64,000 bases of DNA, from the NCBI GenBank assembly GCA_903875575.1, contig CAIQWJ010000023.1, positions 1-64,000 of the forward strand, written 5' to 3'. Source of the DNA: an uncultured Acidobacteriia bacterium. Lineage in GTDB: Bacteria; Acidobacteriota; Terriglobia; Bryobacterales; Bryobacteraceae. Position numbers and translations under genes: made by a program. Positions 51,795 to 62,012 of the stretch are shown piece after piece; position 1 is the stretch's first letter; the number at the start of each line of letters is the position of its first letter. A model generated the notes under the pieces. That model was given only the letters and a program-made list of their open reading frames with translations, did no database searches and was not told the DNA's origin.

Positions 51795-53534
51795 ATGCAA
51801 AATATCTCCCGTCCCCTGGCCCTCGTGGCCGGATGCGTTCTGTTGGTTGGCCTGACCTCGCCACAAGCGAGGGCGCAGGGCCGTGGCGGCGGTGCGAACT
51901 GGTCCACCGCAGGCGCTAACGCGCAACGCGACGCATGGGCACGAACCGACGCCCGAATCAGCACAGCCCGTATGGGCGAGTTTTCTTTTCTGTACAAAGT
52001 AAAGGCCAGCAACGATGCGAAGCAGGGCTATTCGATGTCGTCGGCCATCATGGTCGATAGCTACATCGGTTACCGCGGCTTCCGCTCGTATGCGTTTCTT
52101 TCCGGCGCTTCCAATAATGTAGTGGCACTCGATTCCGATGTCGGCCGCGTGGAGTGGTCGCAGAATTTCGGCGCGGCAGCAGGCGCTGGCACGGCTACAT
52201 GTCCTGGTGCGATGACAGCGGGTGTCACTCGCACGGTTGCACTTCCGGCACCGGCTGGTGCGGCGGCTGCAGCTGCTGGTGGTGGTGGACGCGGCGGCGG
52301 TGCCGGAGCTGGCGGACGCGGCGGTTCCGGCGCGGGTGCTGCGGGCGGCGGTCGCGCCGGTGGACGTGGAGCGCAGAGCGGCGTCAGTGAGCCGGAAGCC
52401 GGTGCCATCACGATCGTTCCAGGCAATCCAGCTGGTGGTCGTGGCGGTGGCGGTGGCGGCTTTGGTGCTGCAGGTGGTTCCGGTCGGGGCGGTGGCGGTG
52501 GCTTTGGCGCCGCAGGTGGTTCGGGCCGTGGCGGCGGTGGCGGCTTCGGTGGACGTACACCGGAAATGCTGTACGCGGTCTCGACCGATGGCAAACTGCG
52601 CAGTCTCTTTATCTCGAATGGCGGCGAAGCGAAACCGGCCGTGAATTTCCTGCCCGCGGGTGCGAACGCCTCGGGTCTGTTGCTGGTGAACGGCGTCATG
52701 TATGCCTCCACCAACGGGAACTGCAACGGCGTGCCGAATGGCGTCTGGGCTATGGATACGACCTCCGATAAGCCCACACCGATGCACTGGGCTTCGAATG
52801 GCGGCGGCGTAGCGGGCATTGCCGGAATTGCGATGGGCAGCGACGGCACAATCTTTGCGGCGACGACAGACGGCGATTATTCACCGGCGTCGTTCTCCAA
52901 TTCCGTGGTTCGTCTGGATGGGAAAACTCTCACGCTGAAGGACTGGTATACACCTGGCAAGTCCGATTTCACTTCCACACCAGTTGTTTTCCAGCATGGC
53001 GAGAAGGAACTGATCGCGGCAACGAACAAAGATGGACGCCTCTATCTTCTGGACAGCGCATCGCTGGGCGGCGCGGATCACAAGACCCCGCTTTCTCAGA
53101 TTTCGGTGGGCACCTCCGGCGCGGATGGTGGAGCGCTGGCAAGCTGGCAGGATGCGGCGGGAACGCGCTGGATTGTGGCGGCCTCGAATACGGCGGTGGT
53201 GGCAGTAAGGGTGGTGGATCAGAATGGCAAGCCGACGCTTCAGACTGGCTGGTCGCACGATATCGCCGCGCCGCTCGCTCCAATCGTGGTGAACGGGGTC
53301 GTCTTCTCGGCGGCAAGCGGCGCGGGTTCGAAGCCAGCGGTGCTGTATGGCCTTGACGGTGCCACAGGTAAGGAACTGTTCAACAGCGGCAGCACGATTA
53401 CCGCTCCGATATCGCGTTCCGGTGGACTGGCGGCCAGCGCTGGTCAGATGTATGTTGCAGCCGCCGACAGCACGATTTATGCCTTTGGCGTTCCGCTCGT
53501 CCCGCCAGCCCTGGCGGCGAAGCAGGGTAAGTAG
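51795..53534 (+). CDS. PQQ-type beta-propeller protein with Gly-rich insert
   Basis: The 579-residue product has a signal peptide (residues 1-28, ending ARAQ). Propeller blades have the AlaTrp-type repeats of PQQ-binding-like proteins ([63 protein letters not shown]). Between blades, about residues 155-255, lies a large Gly/Arg/Ala-rich insert with 14-residue repeats. No heme motif is seen. It is probably a periplasmic binding or structural protein and is followed by a second propeller gene 40 bp downstream. Confidence 0.78.
   Translation: MQNISRPLALVAGCVLLVGLTSPQARAQGRGGGANWSTAGANAQRDAWARTDARISTARMGEFSFLYKVKASNDAKQGYSMSSAIMVDSYIGYRGFRSYAFLSGASNNVVALDSDVGRVEWSQNFGAAAGAGTATCPGAMTAGVTRTVALPAPAGAAAAAAGGGGRGGGAGAGGRGGSGAGAAGGGRAGGRGAQSGVSEPEAGAITIVPGNPAGGRGGGGGGFGAAGGSGRGGGGGFGAAGGSGRGGGGGFGGRTPEMLYAVSTDGKLRSLFISNGGEAKPAVNFLPAGANASGLLLVNGVMYASTNGNCNGVPNGVWAMDTTSDKPTPMHWASNGGGVAGIAGIAMGSDGTIFAATTDGDYSPASFSNSVVRLDGKTLTLKDWYTPGKSDFTSTPVVFQHGEKELIAATNKDGRLYLLDSASLGGADHKTPLSQISVGTSGADGGALASWQDAAGTRWIVAASNTAVVAVRVVDQNGKPTLQTGWSHDIAAPLAPIVVNGVVFSAASGAGSKPAVLYGLDGATGKELFNSGSTITAPISRSGGLAASAGQMYVAAADSTIYAFGVPLVPPALAAKQGK
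52442..52550 (+). repeat. Tandem 42-bp coding repeat ([14 protein letters not shown] units)
   Basis: Two and a half near-identical 42-bp units encode the 14-residue motif [14 protein letters not shown] in the propeller protein. The region is Gly-rich and likely prone to slippage-driven length variation. Confidence 0.6.
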
Positions 53535-53574
53535 TCAGGGTAACGGGATAGAGATCTTAAAAGGTTCAGACGCC

Positions 53575-55128
53575 ATGAAAAAGACTTCGCGGATTGTATT
53601 GATGACGGCGGTAGCGACCACGGCCTGCGTTCTTGGCTGGAGCGCCGACTGGCTGCAGGGTGGCAGCGACTTTGAGCGCACTCACTGGCAGAAAGATGAG
53701 AAGATTCTCAGCCCCACAACGGCTAAGAACATGAAGCTGTTGTGGAAGGTTCCACTGGACAGCAAACCGCGCGTGATGAGTAATTTATTCACGACTTTGG
53801 TTGCCGGCAAAGTGACCACGAAGAGCGGTCCGAAGGAGATCGTCATTGAGGCTGGTGTGTCGGACGACCTTTTCGCTCTGGACGCCTCGACTGGTGCCAT
53901 TCTTTGGAAAAAACACTACACGACGGATTACGTTGGCCCCAACCCGGGAACCGATCCGCTTTGTCCCGGTGGACAGACGGCAATTCCCGCGATCGGCGAA
54001 TCGGGTCCGGGCAAATTCACCATTTACTCCGTATCCTGGGACGGCAAGCTGCACCAGATCAACGTGGCAGATGGCGAAGACGTGGCACCGCCCATGAAGT
54101 TCGTGCCCGCTAACGGCAAGACCTGGGCGCTGAACCTGTATAAGGGCGTGATTTATACACACACGTCTCAGGGTTGTGGCGGCAATCCGAACCACGCTTA
54201 CGCGTTCGATCTCGCTACGAAGAAGGTGGGCAACTGGGGTCCGGCGGGCGGTGGCATGTGGGGCCGTACTGGCCCTGCGATCAGTTCGAAGACGGGCGCG
54301 ATGTACACGGGCACCGGCGACGGCCAGTGGAACCCCGAAGCCGGCGTTTACGGCAACGGCATCATTGGCCTGAAGCAGGATCCGCAGACGAAGGAACTCA
54401 AGCTGTATGACACCTTCGGACCGCCCAACGCGGCCTGGCTCGTCAAGCGCGATCTGGATGCCCAGGTCACGCCCGTGATCTTCCAGTACAAGGGTAAGGA
54501 AATCATGGTGAGCGGCAGCAAGGAATGCCGTCTCTGGGTGATGGACACCGCTTCGATCGGCGGTGAAGATCACCGCACGGACATGTTCACGACTCCTGCG
54601 TTCTGCAATGAAGAAGTGAACTTCGCCTCGGCCGGAATCTGGGGCTCGCTGGCAACCTGGCTCGATAACAAGGGTACCCGCTGGGTATTGAGCCCTTTCT
54701 GGGGCCCGGCGCATCCGAACTACAAGTTCCCGATCACGAACGGAGTCACGAAAAAAGGCGGCGTGGCTGCATTCAAGATGCAGGAAGTCAACGGCAAGAC
54801 CGAACTGGTGGGTGCCTGGGTTTCGCGTGACATGGATCAGGGCGAACCGCCGGTGATCGCCAACGGTGTTGTGTATGCCTACGGCAGCGGCGAGAATACC
54901 GAGCAGGCGTATTTTGACGTCGGGCTCCAGGACACATCCACGCGCCGCATTCCGAACTCGACCAGGGCTGTTCTCTATGCCCTGGACGCGCAGACCGGCA
55001 AAGAGCTTTGGAACAGCGGCACGGACATCACATCCTGGGTTCACAACGGCGAGCCTTCGGTGGCCAATGGCAAGGTATATGTCGGGACGTTTGACGGCAT
55101 GCTCTATTGCTACGGAATCAAAAAGTAG
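53575..55128 (+). CDS. PQQ-type beta-propeller protein
   Basis: The 517-residue product starts [21 protein letters not shown] (signal peptide) and continues [21 protein letters not shown]. Tryptophan-docking propeller repeats are seen ([64 protein letters not shown]). The segment [11 protein letters not shown] and several Cys residues resemble acidobacterial quinoprotein-like proteins. No CxxCH is present, so no heme domain. It pairs with the preceding propeller gene and ends at a strong terminator (55161-55192). Confidence 0.8.
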   Translation: MKKTSRIVLMTAVATTACVLGWSADWLQGGSDFERTHWQKDEKILSPTTAKNMKLLWKVPLDSKPRVMSNLFTTLVAGKVTTKSGPKEIVIEAGVSDDLFALDASTGAILWKKHYTTDYVGPNPGTDPLCPGGQTAIPAIGESGPGKFTIYSVSWDGKLHQINVADGEDVAPPMKFVPANGKTWALNLYKGVIYTHTSQGCGGNPNHAYAFDLATKKVGNWGPAGGGMWGRTGPAISSKTGAMYTGTGDGQWNPEAGVYGNGIIGLKQDPQTKELKLYDTFGPPNAAWLVKRDLDAQVTPVIFQYKGKEIMVSGSKECRLWVMDTASIGGEDHRTDMFTTPAFCNEEVNFASAGIWGSLATWLDNKGTRWVLSPFWGPAHPNYKFPITNGVTKKGGVAAFKMQEVNGKTELVGAWVSRDMDQGEPPVIANGVVYAYGSGENTEQAYFDVGLQDTSTRRIPNSTRAVLYALDAQTGKELWNSGTDITSWVHNGEPSVANGKVYVGTFDGMLYCYGIKK

Positions 55129-55160
55129 TAACAGGAACAGTGACATCGAAAGCGGAAAAG

Positions 55161-55192
55161 GGAGGGACGGGAAACCGTCCCTCCTTTTTTTT
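55161..55192 (+). terminator. Rho-independent terminator after the propeller pair
   Basis: GGAGGGACGG, loop GAAA, CCGTCCCTCC, then eight T: a textbook terminator 32 bp after the stop. Confidence 0.95.
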
Positions 55193-55299
55193 CGGCATCG
55201 TTTACCGCCCTCCAAACGGCATCACGGATCATGCCGGAAATGCTAAAATCAGGCTTCGGGAAAAGCCCGAATGAGATTCCGCAGTCGCCCAGTCTGAGA

Positions 55300-57333
55300 A
55301 TGCCTTCCATCGACGATTCGCCAAAACACAACTTCACCCCGGGAGTCACAAGAGCCTTTCTGGCGGTCCTGTTTCTGGTGTTGCTGGCATACGCGAATCA
55401 TTTCAACAACTCATTTCATTTCGACGATTCGCACACCATTTCCAGCAATCCCTGGATACGCGACATCGCGAATATCCCGCGATTTTTCACAGACGCGGAC
55501 ACCTTCAGTTCCCTGCCCGCGAACCGGACTTACCGCCCTCTGGTTTCGACGACCCTGGCCATTGATTACCGGCTTGGAAATGGGACGCCCCCCTGGTTCC
55601 ACATCTCCACGTTCTTCTGGTTCCTGGTACAGCTCACGGTAATGTTCCTGCTGTTCCGGATGCTGCTGGACCGGTGGCAGCCCGGACCGCGCAATGCGTG
55701 GGTGGCACTTTTTGCCTCCGCGCTTTATGGTTTGCACCCAGCCATCGCGGAAACAGTAAACTACATCATTCAGCGGGGTGACCTTTACTCCACGCTGGGT
55801 GTGGTGGCGAGTCTGGCCCTGTATTTCGGGCTTCCCCGCTGGCGTGGCCTCGGCATCTATCTGATTCCGTTTGCAGCCGCGATGCTGTCGAAGCCTCCCG
55901 CACTGGTCATGCCGGTACTGCTGTTCACGGCGCTGGTTTTGCTGGAGGGTCAGGACTGGAAGGTGGCGCTGAAGAACTGCCTGCCGTCCGTGGTCGCCAT
56001 GGCGGCGCTCGGATGGTTCACAGCTCACATGACGCCCGCTTCGTACAGCGGGGGGGGCACCTCAGCGTTTATCTACCGGATGACGCAGCCCGTGGTGCTT
56101 CTTCATTACGCCTCCACGTTCTTCCTGCCGACGGGCCTGACCGCAGACACAGATCGCGCCGGAGTGACCAGCCTGCTGCAGGGCGATGCGCTGCTCGGTC
56201 TTCTGTTTATCGGCGCACTCCTTGCGGCCATCTGCGCCTGCACGAAACGTCGGCAGCTTCGGCCAATCGCCTTTGGCCTCTGCTGGTTCCTCATCACCTC
56301 GCTGCCAACCTCTCTGTTTCCGCTGGCGGAAGTGGAAAACGATCACCGTATGTTCTTCCCGTTTGTCGGGCTCGCGCTGAGCGTCAGCTATGCGGCGGCT
56401 CTGGCCGTGGAACGCTGGAAGCTCTCCCGGCAGACGACGGTCGTTTGCAGCGCCATCGTCCTGCTGGCGTTTGCCTGGGGAGTGCGGGAACGTAACAAGG
56501 TTTGGCTTACGGAAGAATCGCTTTGGGCTGACGTGAGCGTGAAGAGCCCCCGCAATGGACGCGGATTGATGAACTATGGCCTCACCCAGATGGCGAGGGG
56601 CAATTACGCCGTGGCGCTGAATCTGTTTGAGCGGGCGCTTGTGCTGACGCCAAATTACTACGTGCTGGAGATCAATCTGGGGGTTGATACTGCGGCAATG
56701 GGCAGGGCGGCAGAGGCGGAACGGCACTTCCTGCGCGCCATTGCGCTTGCGCCCGCCGATGCATCAGCTGAGTTCTTCTACGCGCGCTGGCTCAGAGACA
56801 CCGGCAGGACTGCGGAGGCGATGGCCCATCTCAAGTCTGCGGTCATCGAAAATGCGGATTACGTCGACGCCCGGTATCTCCTCATGCAGTGCTATGCCGA
56901 TATTGGCGATACAGCCAGCCTGCGGACTGAAGCAGCCGACACCCTGGCGAGATTCCCCTCGGATAAAACGGCGGCCATGTGGCTGCAGCGGGGTCAATCC
57001 ACCCCCGTCGTCCTTGCGAAGGCCACCACTCCGGTCCCGTCCGCCGCGCAGGCGACAGCCGATACCCTCATCAACGAGTCCCTACGGCATTTCCAGCTGA
57101 AACAGTACCCGGAGTGTATCAGTTCCGCAAGATCAGCTATCGCCCTGCAGGCCAATCTGCCAACCGCCTGGAATAACATCGGGGCTTGTTACAACGCGAT
57201 GGCTGACTGGGATAACGGGATCAAAGCGGAGCAGCAGGCTCTCCGGCTGCAGCCGGATTTCCAGCTGGCCCGCAACAATCTGGCATGGGCTCTCGACGAG
57301 AAAGCCAAACTCGCGGCTAAAGGATCAAAGTAG
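55300..57333 (+). CDS. TMTC-like polytopic membrane protein with C-terminal TPR repeats
   Basis: From ATG 55300 the product has 677 residues (ATG 55231 would add 23). Residues 15-430 have about ten membrane helices and the DUF1736-type periplasmic loop near FHFDDSHTISSNPWIRDIAN (split), NRTYRPLVSTTLAIDYRLG and PTSLFPLAEVENDHRMFFP (split). Residues 440-677 carry TPR repeats (NGRGLMNYGLTQMARGNYAVAL split, PNYYVLEINLGVDTAAMGRAAEAE split, LPTAWNNIGACYNAMADWDNG split). This is the TMTC-type layout of O-mannosyl/glycosyltransferases using lipid-linked sugars. The gene stands alone between a terminator and the isomerase gene. Confidence 0.82.
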   Translation: MPSIDDSPKHNFTPGVTRAFLAVLFLVLLAYANHFNNSFHFDDSHTISSNPWIRDIANIPRFFTDADTFSSLPANRTYRPLVSTTLAIDYRLGNGTPPWFHISTFFWFLVQLTVMFLLFRMLLDRWQPGPRNAWVALFASALYGLHPAIAETVNYIIQRGDLYSTLGVVASLALYFGLPRWRGLGIYLIPFAAAMLSKPPALVMPVLLFTALVLLEGQDWKVALKNCLPSVVAMAALGWFTAHMTPASYSGGGTSAFIYRMTQPVVLLHYASTFFLPTGLTADTDRAGVTSLLQGDALLGLLFIGALLAAICACTKRRQLRPIAFGLCWFLITSLPTSLFPLAEVENDHRMFFPFVGLALSVSYAAALAVERWKLSRQTTVVCSAIVLLAFAWGVRERNKVWLTEESLWADVSVKSPRNGRGLMNYGLTQMARGNYAVALNLFERALVLTPNYYVLEINLGVDTAAMGRAAEAERHFLRAIALAPADASAEFFYARWLRDTGRTAEAMAHLKSAVIENADYVDARYLLMQCYADIGDTASLRTEAADTLARFPSDKTAAMWLQRGQSTPVVLAKATTPVPSAAQATADTLINESLRHFQLKQYPECISSARSAIALQANLPTAWNNIGACYNAMADWDNGIKAEQQALRLQPDFQLARNNLAWALDEKAKLAAKGSK

Positions 57334-57488
57334 AGGGACGCCCTCTAACTGATGAGCGCGGCGAGTATCCTTATCCTCTCGATAAGGCCGCATGCCCGCA
57401 CTCTGCGCCGTAGTCGCCGGCACGAACACGCTCCGGTGTTGCCGGCCGCCCGTGTGCGCCATATTCTGAACCGGCAGGTTGCCGGTTT

Positions 57489-58343
57489 CTACCGGCCTCC
57501 CGCGGCAGCCATGCCCTGCTTCACAAACTTCACGCCTTCGAAGGCGATGGATTCAGGCGTTGCTTCAATATCGCGCCAGATCGCAGCGGCGGAGCTGAGA
57601 TCGCCCAGCGCGAAACCGAAGCTCTCGATGGTCAGCCAGCCGTCGTACTTCATATCCCGTAACGCCTGAAATACAGAGGCCCATTCTACATGGCCACTTC
57701 CGGGGATTCCGCGATCGTTCTCGCAGGTATGCACGTGCTTGAGATGCTTCCCCACCGTCCGGTAACCAGCCGCGATGTCTTTTTCTTCAATGTTCGCGTG
57801 GAAGGTATCGAACAGGATGCCCACGTTCGGGTGGTTGATCTGTTCGGCCAGCGCAGCGGCGTCAGCAGCCGTGTTCAGGAAGAATGTTTCAAAGCGGTTC
57901 AGCGGCTCAATGGCGATGGTCACGTTATTGGCCGCCAGTGTATCGCCCAGCGCCTGGTGCCCTTCCACTGCCCATTTCCATTCATCGGCGGTCCTGCGGC
58001 GTCCGGGAAGATAACCGACCGGGGAGTAGAGGGGACCGGCCAGAAGGCGGATATTCGCTTCGGCGGCCGTATGGATCAGATCCCTCAGATGCGAAATCGT
58101 GCGGCGGCGAATGCCCGCGTCATCCGTGATCAGACTCAGTCCATCCACCAGAACGGCGCAGGCGTTGCATTCGAGGTCACTGGCTTCGGCGGCCCTGCGC
58201 AGCCGGGCACCGGGAAAGTCAGCCGCGCGGAAGAGCGGCACTTCGATGCCGTCAAAGCCTTTCTCTTTGATACGGGGCAATAGATCTTCCACTGCCTGAT
58301 CGTACGTCGCCGACCAGATAAAAGTATTGACTCCGAATTTCAT
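57489..58343 (-). CDS. Sugar phosphate isomerase/epimerase family protein
   Basis: The 284-residue TIM-barrel protein starts MKFGVNTFIWSATYDQAVED. It has metal ligands in TIAIEPLNRFETFF, GILFDTFHANIEE, HLKHVHTCENDRGIPGSGHVEW (split) and LTIESFGF. This is the AP endonuclease-2-like fold of D-tagatose 3-epimerase or hydroxypyruvate isomerase relatives. The EPLNRFE...FDTFH signature fits ketose 3-epimerase-type members. The natural sugar cannot be read from the sequence. Confidence 0.85.
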   Translation of the reverse strand: MKFGVNTFIWSATYDQAVEDLLPRIKEKGFDGIEVPLFRAADFPGARLRRAAEASDLECNACAVLVDGLSLITDDAGIRRRTISHLRDLIHTAAEANIRLLAGPLYSPVGYLPGRRRTADEWKWAVEGHQALGDTLAANNVTIAIEPLNRFETFFLNTAADAAALAEQINHPNVGILFDTFHANIEEKDIAAGYRTVGKHLKHVHTCENDRGIPGSGHVEWASVFQALRDMKYDGWLTIESFGFALGDLSSAAAIWRDIEATPESIAFEGVKFVKQGMAAAGGR

Positions 58344-58769
58344 TTTGATCCTGATCTTCCTTTGCCCCGCAACCCGGCGGGTTCATGATTCGGGCCTGAC
58401 GCCACAGCTTTCCCGCCGATCACATTTGACAGTATCGCTCACCAGGCACCAGTATTGTCCATCTCTTCATCAACCACGCCTTCCGGCTGTAACCCGCGGC
58501 ACCTGAAATCAACGGCTCCGCCCCCCCGTTTGTGTGGCGACGGCTTCTGCGCCAGGCGCTGGTCAATGCAGAACTTCACCAATTTGCGGCCCGTCAATGA
58601 CGTTTCAGGATGATGTGTATAGCGGGTGCTGCACCTGGCCGTAACGAGCGGAAAGACTGTTGTCCGGCACCATGCCACAGCCGGATCCGTTCGTAAGTGC
58701 CGGTGATTCGCGCCGAGCACCAAATCCGGAGCAAGCGCGGATGGAAACGGTACACTGGAAGCGATCCCT
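58344..58769. other. Intergenic region, no gene or structure recognised
   Basis: About 426 bases between the divergent isomerase and Fur-family genes. No RNA gene, repeat or coding-like frame was seen. It must contain at least two promoters. Confidence 0.4.
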
Positions 58770-59294
58770 ATGCCAAGAGCCGTGAAGCCGGAAGCCACCG
58801 CAGACGCGCCCGCTTCAGTGGGAATGCGACTCACGCGTCAGCGGCAGATCTTGCTCGATCTGATCGACAAGACAGGTCGCCACCTGGACGCGGAGAGTCT
58901 GTACCACCTTGCACGGGAGAAAGATCCGAAGCTCAACCGCGTCACGGTTTACCGGACCCTGAAACTGCTCAAGGAAGGCGGACTGGTGGACGAACTGGAT
59001 CTGATGCATCAGGCCGGCGAGCAGCACTACTACGAGACGCGCCGCAAGCAGGAACACGCCCATGTGATCTGTCTCAGCTGTGGCAAAGTGGAAGAGTTCT
59101 TCGGGGAGCCGCTGCAGAAGCTGCGACGCCAGATCGAACTCCACTTCGGTTTTCAGATCGTGCTCGCCCGAACTGAGGTTGGCGGCTATTGCTCGCACTG
59201 TCAGACCATGAGAGCCCGAGAAATGGAAGAAGCGGCGAGCGCTGTGGCTCCGGTAAAGCGCGCTCCGGCGGCGCGGGTCAGGCGGCAGCGATAG
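58770..59294 (+). CDS. Fur family transcriptional regulator
   Basis: The 174-residue product has a winged-helix domain (TRQRQILLDLIDKTGRHLDAES split; VTVYRTLKLLKEGGLV) and a metal/dimer domain with H86, H96, H98, C101, C104, C141 and C144 (QEHAHVICLSCGKVEEF, GGYCSHC). The structural CxxC pairs and the sensory His cluster are complete. The N-terminal 18 residues and the basic tail (VKRAPAARVRRQR) are extra. It could respond to iron, zinc or peroxide; the next operon encodes a TonB receptor, so metal uptake control is plausible but inferred. Confidence 0.88.
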   Translation: MPRAVKPEATADAPASVGMRLTRQRQILLDLIDKTGRHLDAESLYHLAREKDPKLNRVTVYRTLKLLKEGGLVDELDLMHQAGEQHYYETRRKQEHAHVICLSCGKVEEFFGEPLQKLRRQIELHFGFQIVLARTEVGGYCSHCQTMRAREMEEAASAVAPVKRAPAARVRRQR

Positions 59295-59312
59295 CGGGTC
59301 GAGCTGAGCCAG

Positions 59313-59879
59313 TCAGCGCTTTACGCCTTTGGCGAGCTGCAGAAGCCGGGCATTGATCCGCAAACGCCTTTCTCTGGCGGCGTCGGCATTGATTTCAATG
59401 CGAACTCTGCCGTTATCCACCAGCAGGCTGACCACGCCGCCCTCGGCGATGAAGTCACTGGTATCGCCGATCGAGAAAACGCTCTGTTCTCCCAGACTCG
59501 CCAGAATTCCGCGCAGGCGCAAATGTTCTGAGGAGCTGACGAAGAGCATGTGGCAGCCCGTCACCTGATGTGCGTCGGGAATCGGACGCACAGTCAGGTT
59601 GTGCCCGGCGACGCTCTTTCCCGCCACCAATGCGTCCAGCGAAGTACCGAAAGGATTGCTGCCCAGCACGCAGATAGTCAGCGGGTCGCCTGGACCATGG
59701 AATGCATCGGGAGGCCACTCGATGAAGCTGGGAAAGCTCGACACGAATCCGGCCTTGACCTGATACTCATCCATCGCCTGCGCGGGAATCCGTGCGGGGG
59801 CCTGCGCGGCCATGCGTGCGGAGATCGCCCCACTGAGCACCATGAGCGCCACACCTGCGAATTTGAGCGGTGTTCTCAT
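59313..59879 (-). CDS. YfiR family protein
   Basis: The 188-residue product has a signal peptide (residues 1-25) and the YfiR layout: an N-terminal DEYQVKAGFVSSFPSFIEWP, then LTICVLGSNPFG, CHMLFVSSSEHLRL, SVFSIGDTSDFIAEGG and VRIEINADAARERRLRIN. YfiR binds and silences the diguanylate cyclase YfiN in the periplasm of Pseudomonas. Here it follows the TonB receptor by 19 bp, which in turn follows the GGDEF/EAL gene, so a shared signalling role is inferred. Confidence 0.85.
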   Translation of the reverse strand: MRTPLKFAGVALMVLSGAISARMAAQAPARIPAQAMDEYQVKAGFVSSFPSFIEWPPDAFHGPGDPLTICVLGSNPFGTSLDALVAGKSVAGHNLTVRPIPDAHQVTGCHMLFVSSSEHLRLRGILASLGEQSVFSIGDTSDFIAEGGVVSLLVDNGRVRIEINADAARERRLRINARLLQLAKGVKR

Positions 59880-59898
59880 TTCCAGACCGGATTCGCCG

Positions 59899-61983
59899 CT
59901 AGAAGTGCCAGGTCAGCCTCGCGGAGATTGTGCGTGCAGCCAGCGACGGGTTACGCAGGCCGGAGCGGTCGCCAAACTCAAAGTGACCACCGCTCGTGAT
60001 ATTCTGGCCCACCAGACTGAGTTCCGTTCGCTCCCCCAGGCGCCAGCCAAGCCGCGTGTCGAGGTGCGTGTAACCGGATACGCCCAAAGCATCCAGAGCG
60101 CCGACGTATTTCACGCTGCTGTCCCATTCAATATTGTTCGGCAGGTTCAACTTCGAACGAACCTCGAATTGTTGCCGGGGCGAATCTCCGGAGCTCTCGG
60201 TGATGGTTATATCGTTTCCGCCTGGATCGTCGCCAATGGACATGCGCAGCAAAGTCAGGCCGGAGCTGATCTTCCAGCGGCTGGTTGCCTGCCAGCCACC
60301 AAACAGTTCGAAACCGTAGTCCTTTGCATGCGCCAGATTCTGGTAAAGCAGTGGAATGATGATCAAAGGTGCCGGCTGGCCGGCCCCGATGGATGTGAGT
60401 GTGACGTACGGAGCCCCGCTTTCAGTGGTCAGCAGGTGGTGATAGTAGCTCAGATATCCGGTTGCGTCAAGCGACAGGCGTGAATTCAGCTGCGTCCGGT
60501 AGCCTGCTTCATAGTCGGTCAGTTGCTCGGCCAGCAGGCGAGGATTACCATTCAGAACTACCTTGCCGCTGCCGAAACCAGGAATTGGCGCAACCCCAAG
60601 GTCAAACGTCATGCTGTGTTCCAGAAAGTCGGGTTCCCGTATGGCCCGGCTTGCGGAACCCCAAAAAGTCTGGCGGGCATCCCGGTTCCAGACCAGCTGT
60701 ACGGAGGGCTCGATTTCGAAATCCGTATACGAGTTATGTTCAATCTTAGAGCCCAGCGTGAGAGAAAGAGAATGACTCAGACGGATTTCGTCCTGCACAA
60801 AAGCCGCAACAAGGCTTCCGGTTCGGCGGGCCGGATCCACCGCGATCCCGTAGCTCGCGAACGGCTTGATCTCCTCTCGCGTGAACCGATAGTCCAGGCC
60901 CCAGACGACGTCGTTCCGGGCTGCCACGGTGAGATGCCTGCCAAACTCCACATCCAGCGTGTTTTCAGTAACACTGTCTCCGTCGTCCCTGCGGGAGGTC
61001 GCGCTGTCATAGATCTGGAGTGAGGTTTCCGAGCCATTCGCGTGAACTTTCTGCCATCTTGCGAGCACATCGCCTGAGCGGTCGGAAATACGGATGTTAA
61101 AAGGGGCCAGAGATGGCGGATAGCCGGTGACGATCTGGCTGATCGCTCCTCCGCCGCTGGAAAGGAAGTCCCCCTGCACAGAGAGCGTTTCTCCCTGCGA
61201 CAGTCCCCAGTCGGCGCGGGCGCCCGCGTGCCCTGTATGCCAGCCATCCGCGGGATTCCGACCATCAGGCAGTGAGGAATTGTCGAGGTTGAAGTATTTA
61301 CCGAAGACTCTGTAGGCGCCGTGCGAACCAACATCGCCGCCATACTGCAATAGCCCGTCAGCAGTCTGTTGGGATCCGGAGCCGGCGGCAATGATGCCGC
61401 CTTTCGTATCGGCTGCGCTCTTCGTAATGATGTTGATGACGCCGTTTACGGCGTTAGCGCCCCAGACCGTTCCGCCCGGCCCGCGGATCACTTCGATACG
61501 TTCGATGTCCTCGAGCGGGGTGTCCACTTCATCCCAATAGACGCCTGAAAAGCTGTCCGTATAAACGGAGCGTCCGTCGATCAGCACGAGCACCTTGTTG
61601 GAGTAGGTCGCGTTAAAGCCGCGGATACTGATGGCCCACTGGTTCGCGTTGATGCGGGCGACTTCCACTCCGGGAGCCATCCGCAGCAGGTCTGGAATCC
61701 GGGTTGCACCCGACCTGCGTATGTCCTCCTGGCTGATGACAAACACGGCCGCACCGGTCTTCGATAAAGATTGCTCCTTCCGCGAAACGGAAGTGACGTC
61801 AATCTTCATCAGATCCTCCAGCGTCGCGCCGGCCAGGGCATGCGGTGCCGGGCCCTGCGCGCGGATTGGTCCGCCCGGCAACAGCAAGGCAATGAGGAGA
61901 GGCAGCACGCGCAGCCTGCCGTCAGCTGCCCGGCTCTCGCCTGCCTCGTTTCTTGAGCGGCTCTTGGTTTGCTGTCCAGTCAT
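59899..61983 (-). CDS. TonB-dependent outer-membrane receptor
   Basis: From ATG 61983 (AGGA nine bases before) the product has 694 residues; ATG 62001 would add six. A signal peptide covers about residues 25-45 (LPLLIALLLPGG). The plug domain runs from EDLMKIDVTSVSRKEQSLSKT (split) through DLLRMAPGVEVARINANQWAISIRG (split), DGRSVYTD, and ERIEVIRGPGGTVWGANAVNGVINI (split). A 22-strand barrel of about 500 residues follows and ends LTWHF with a C-terminal aromatic, as expected. This plug type, without a carboxypeptidase-like domain, is often encoded with YfiR and GGDEF proteins. Confidence 0.9.
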   Translation of the reverse strand: MTGQQTKSRSRNEAGESRAADGRLRVLPLLIALLLPGGPIRAQGPAPHALAGATLEDLMKIDVTSVSRKEQSLSKTGAAVFVISQEDIRRSGATRIPDLLRMAPGVEVARINANQWAISIRGFNATYSNKVLVLIDGRSVYTDSFSGVYWDEVDTPLEDIERIEVIRGPGGTVWGANAVNGVINIITKSAADTKGGIIAAGSGSQQTADGLLQYGGDVGSHGAYRVFGKYFNLDNSSLPDGRNPADGWHTGHAGARADWGLSQGETLSVQGDFLSSGGGAISQIVTGYPPSLAPFNIRISDRSGDVLARWQKVHANGSETSLQIYDSATSRRDDGDSVTENTLDVEFGRHLTVAARNDVVWGLDYRFTREEIKPFASYGIAVDPARRTGSLVAAFVQDEIRLSHSLSLTLGSKIEHNSYTDFEIEPSVQLVWNRDARQTFWGSASRAIREPDFLEHSMTFDLGVAPIPGFGSGKVVLNGNPRLLAEQLTDYEAGYRTQLNSRLSLDATGYLSYYHHLLTTESGAPYVTLTSIGAGQPAPLIIIPLLYQNLAHAKDYGFELFGGWQATSRWKISSGLTLLRMSIGDDPGGNDITITESSGDSPRQQFEVRSKLNLPNNIEWDSSVKYVGALDALGVSGYTHLDTRLGWRLGERTELSLVGQNITSGGHFEFGDRSGLRNPSLAARTISARLTWHF

Positions 61984-62012
61984 TTGAGTGCGTCCTGTCA
62001 TTATTCTTAAAT

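Noticed and set aside
52250-52560. Gly-rich repeat as CRISPR-like array
   Set aside because: Units are contiguous without spacers and lie in frame inside a propeller gene.
53785-55215. 476-codon minus-strand frame
   Set aside because: Antisense to the second propeller gene; no domain or signal peptide.
58439-58834. 131-codon minus-strand frame in the isomerase-Fur interval
   Set aside because: Overlaps the Fur gene start, no motif, composition of a shadow frame.
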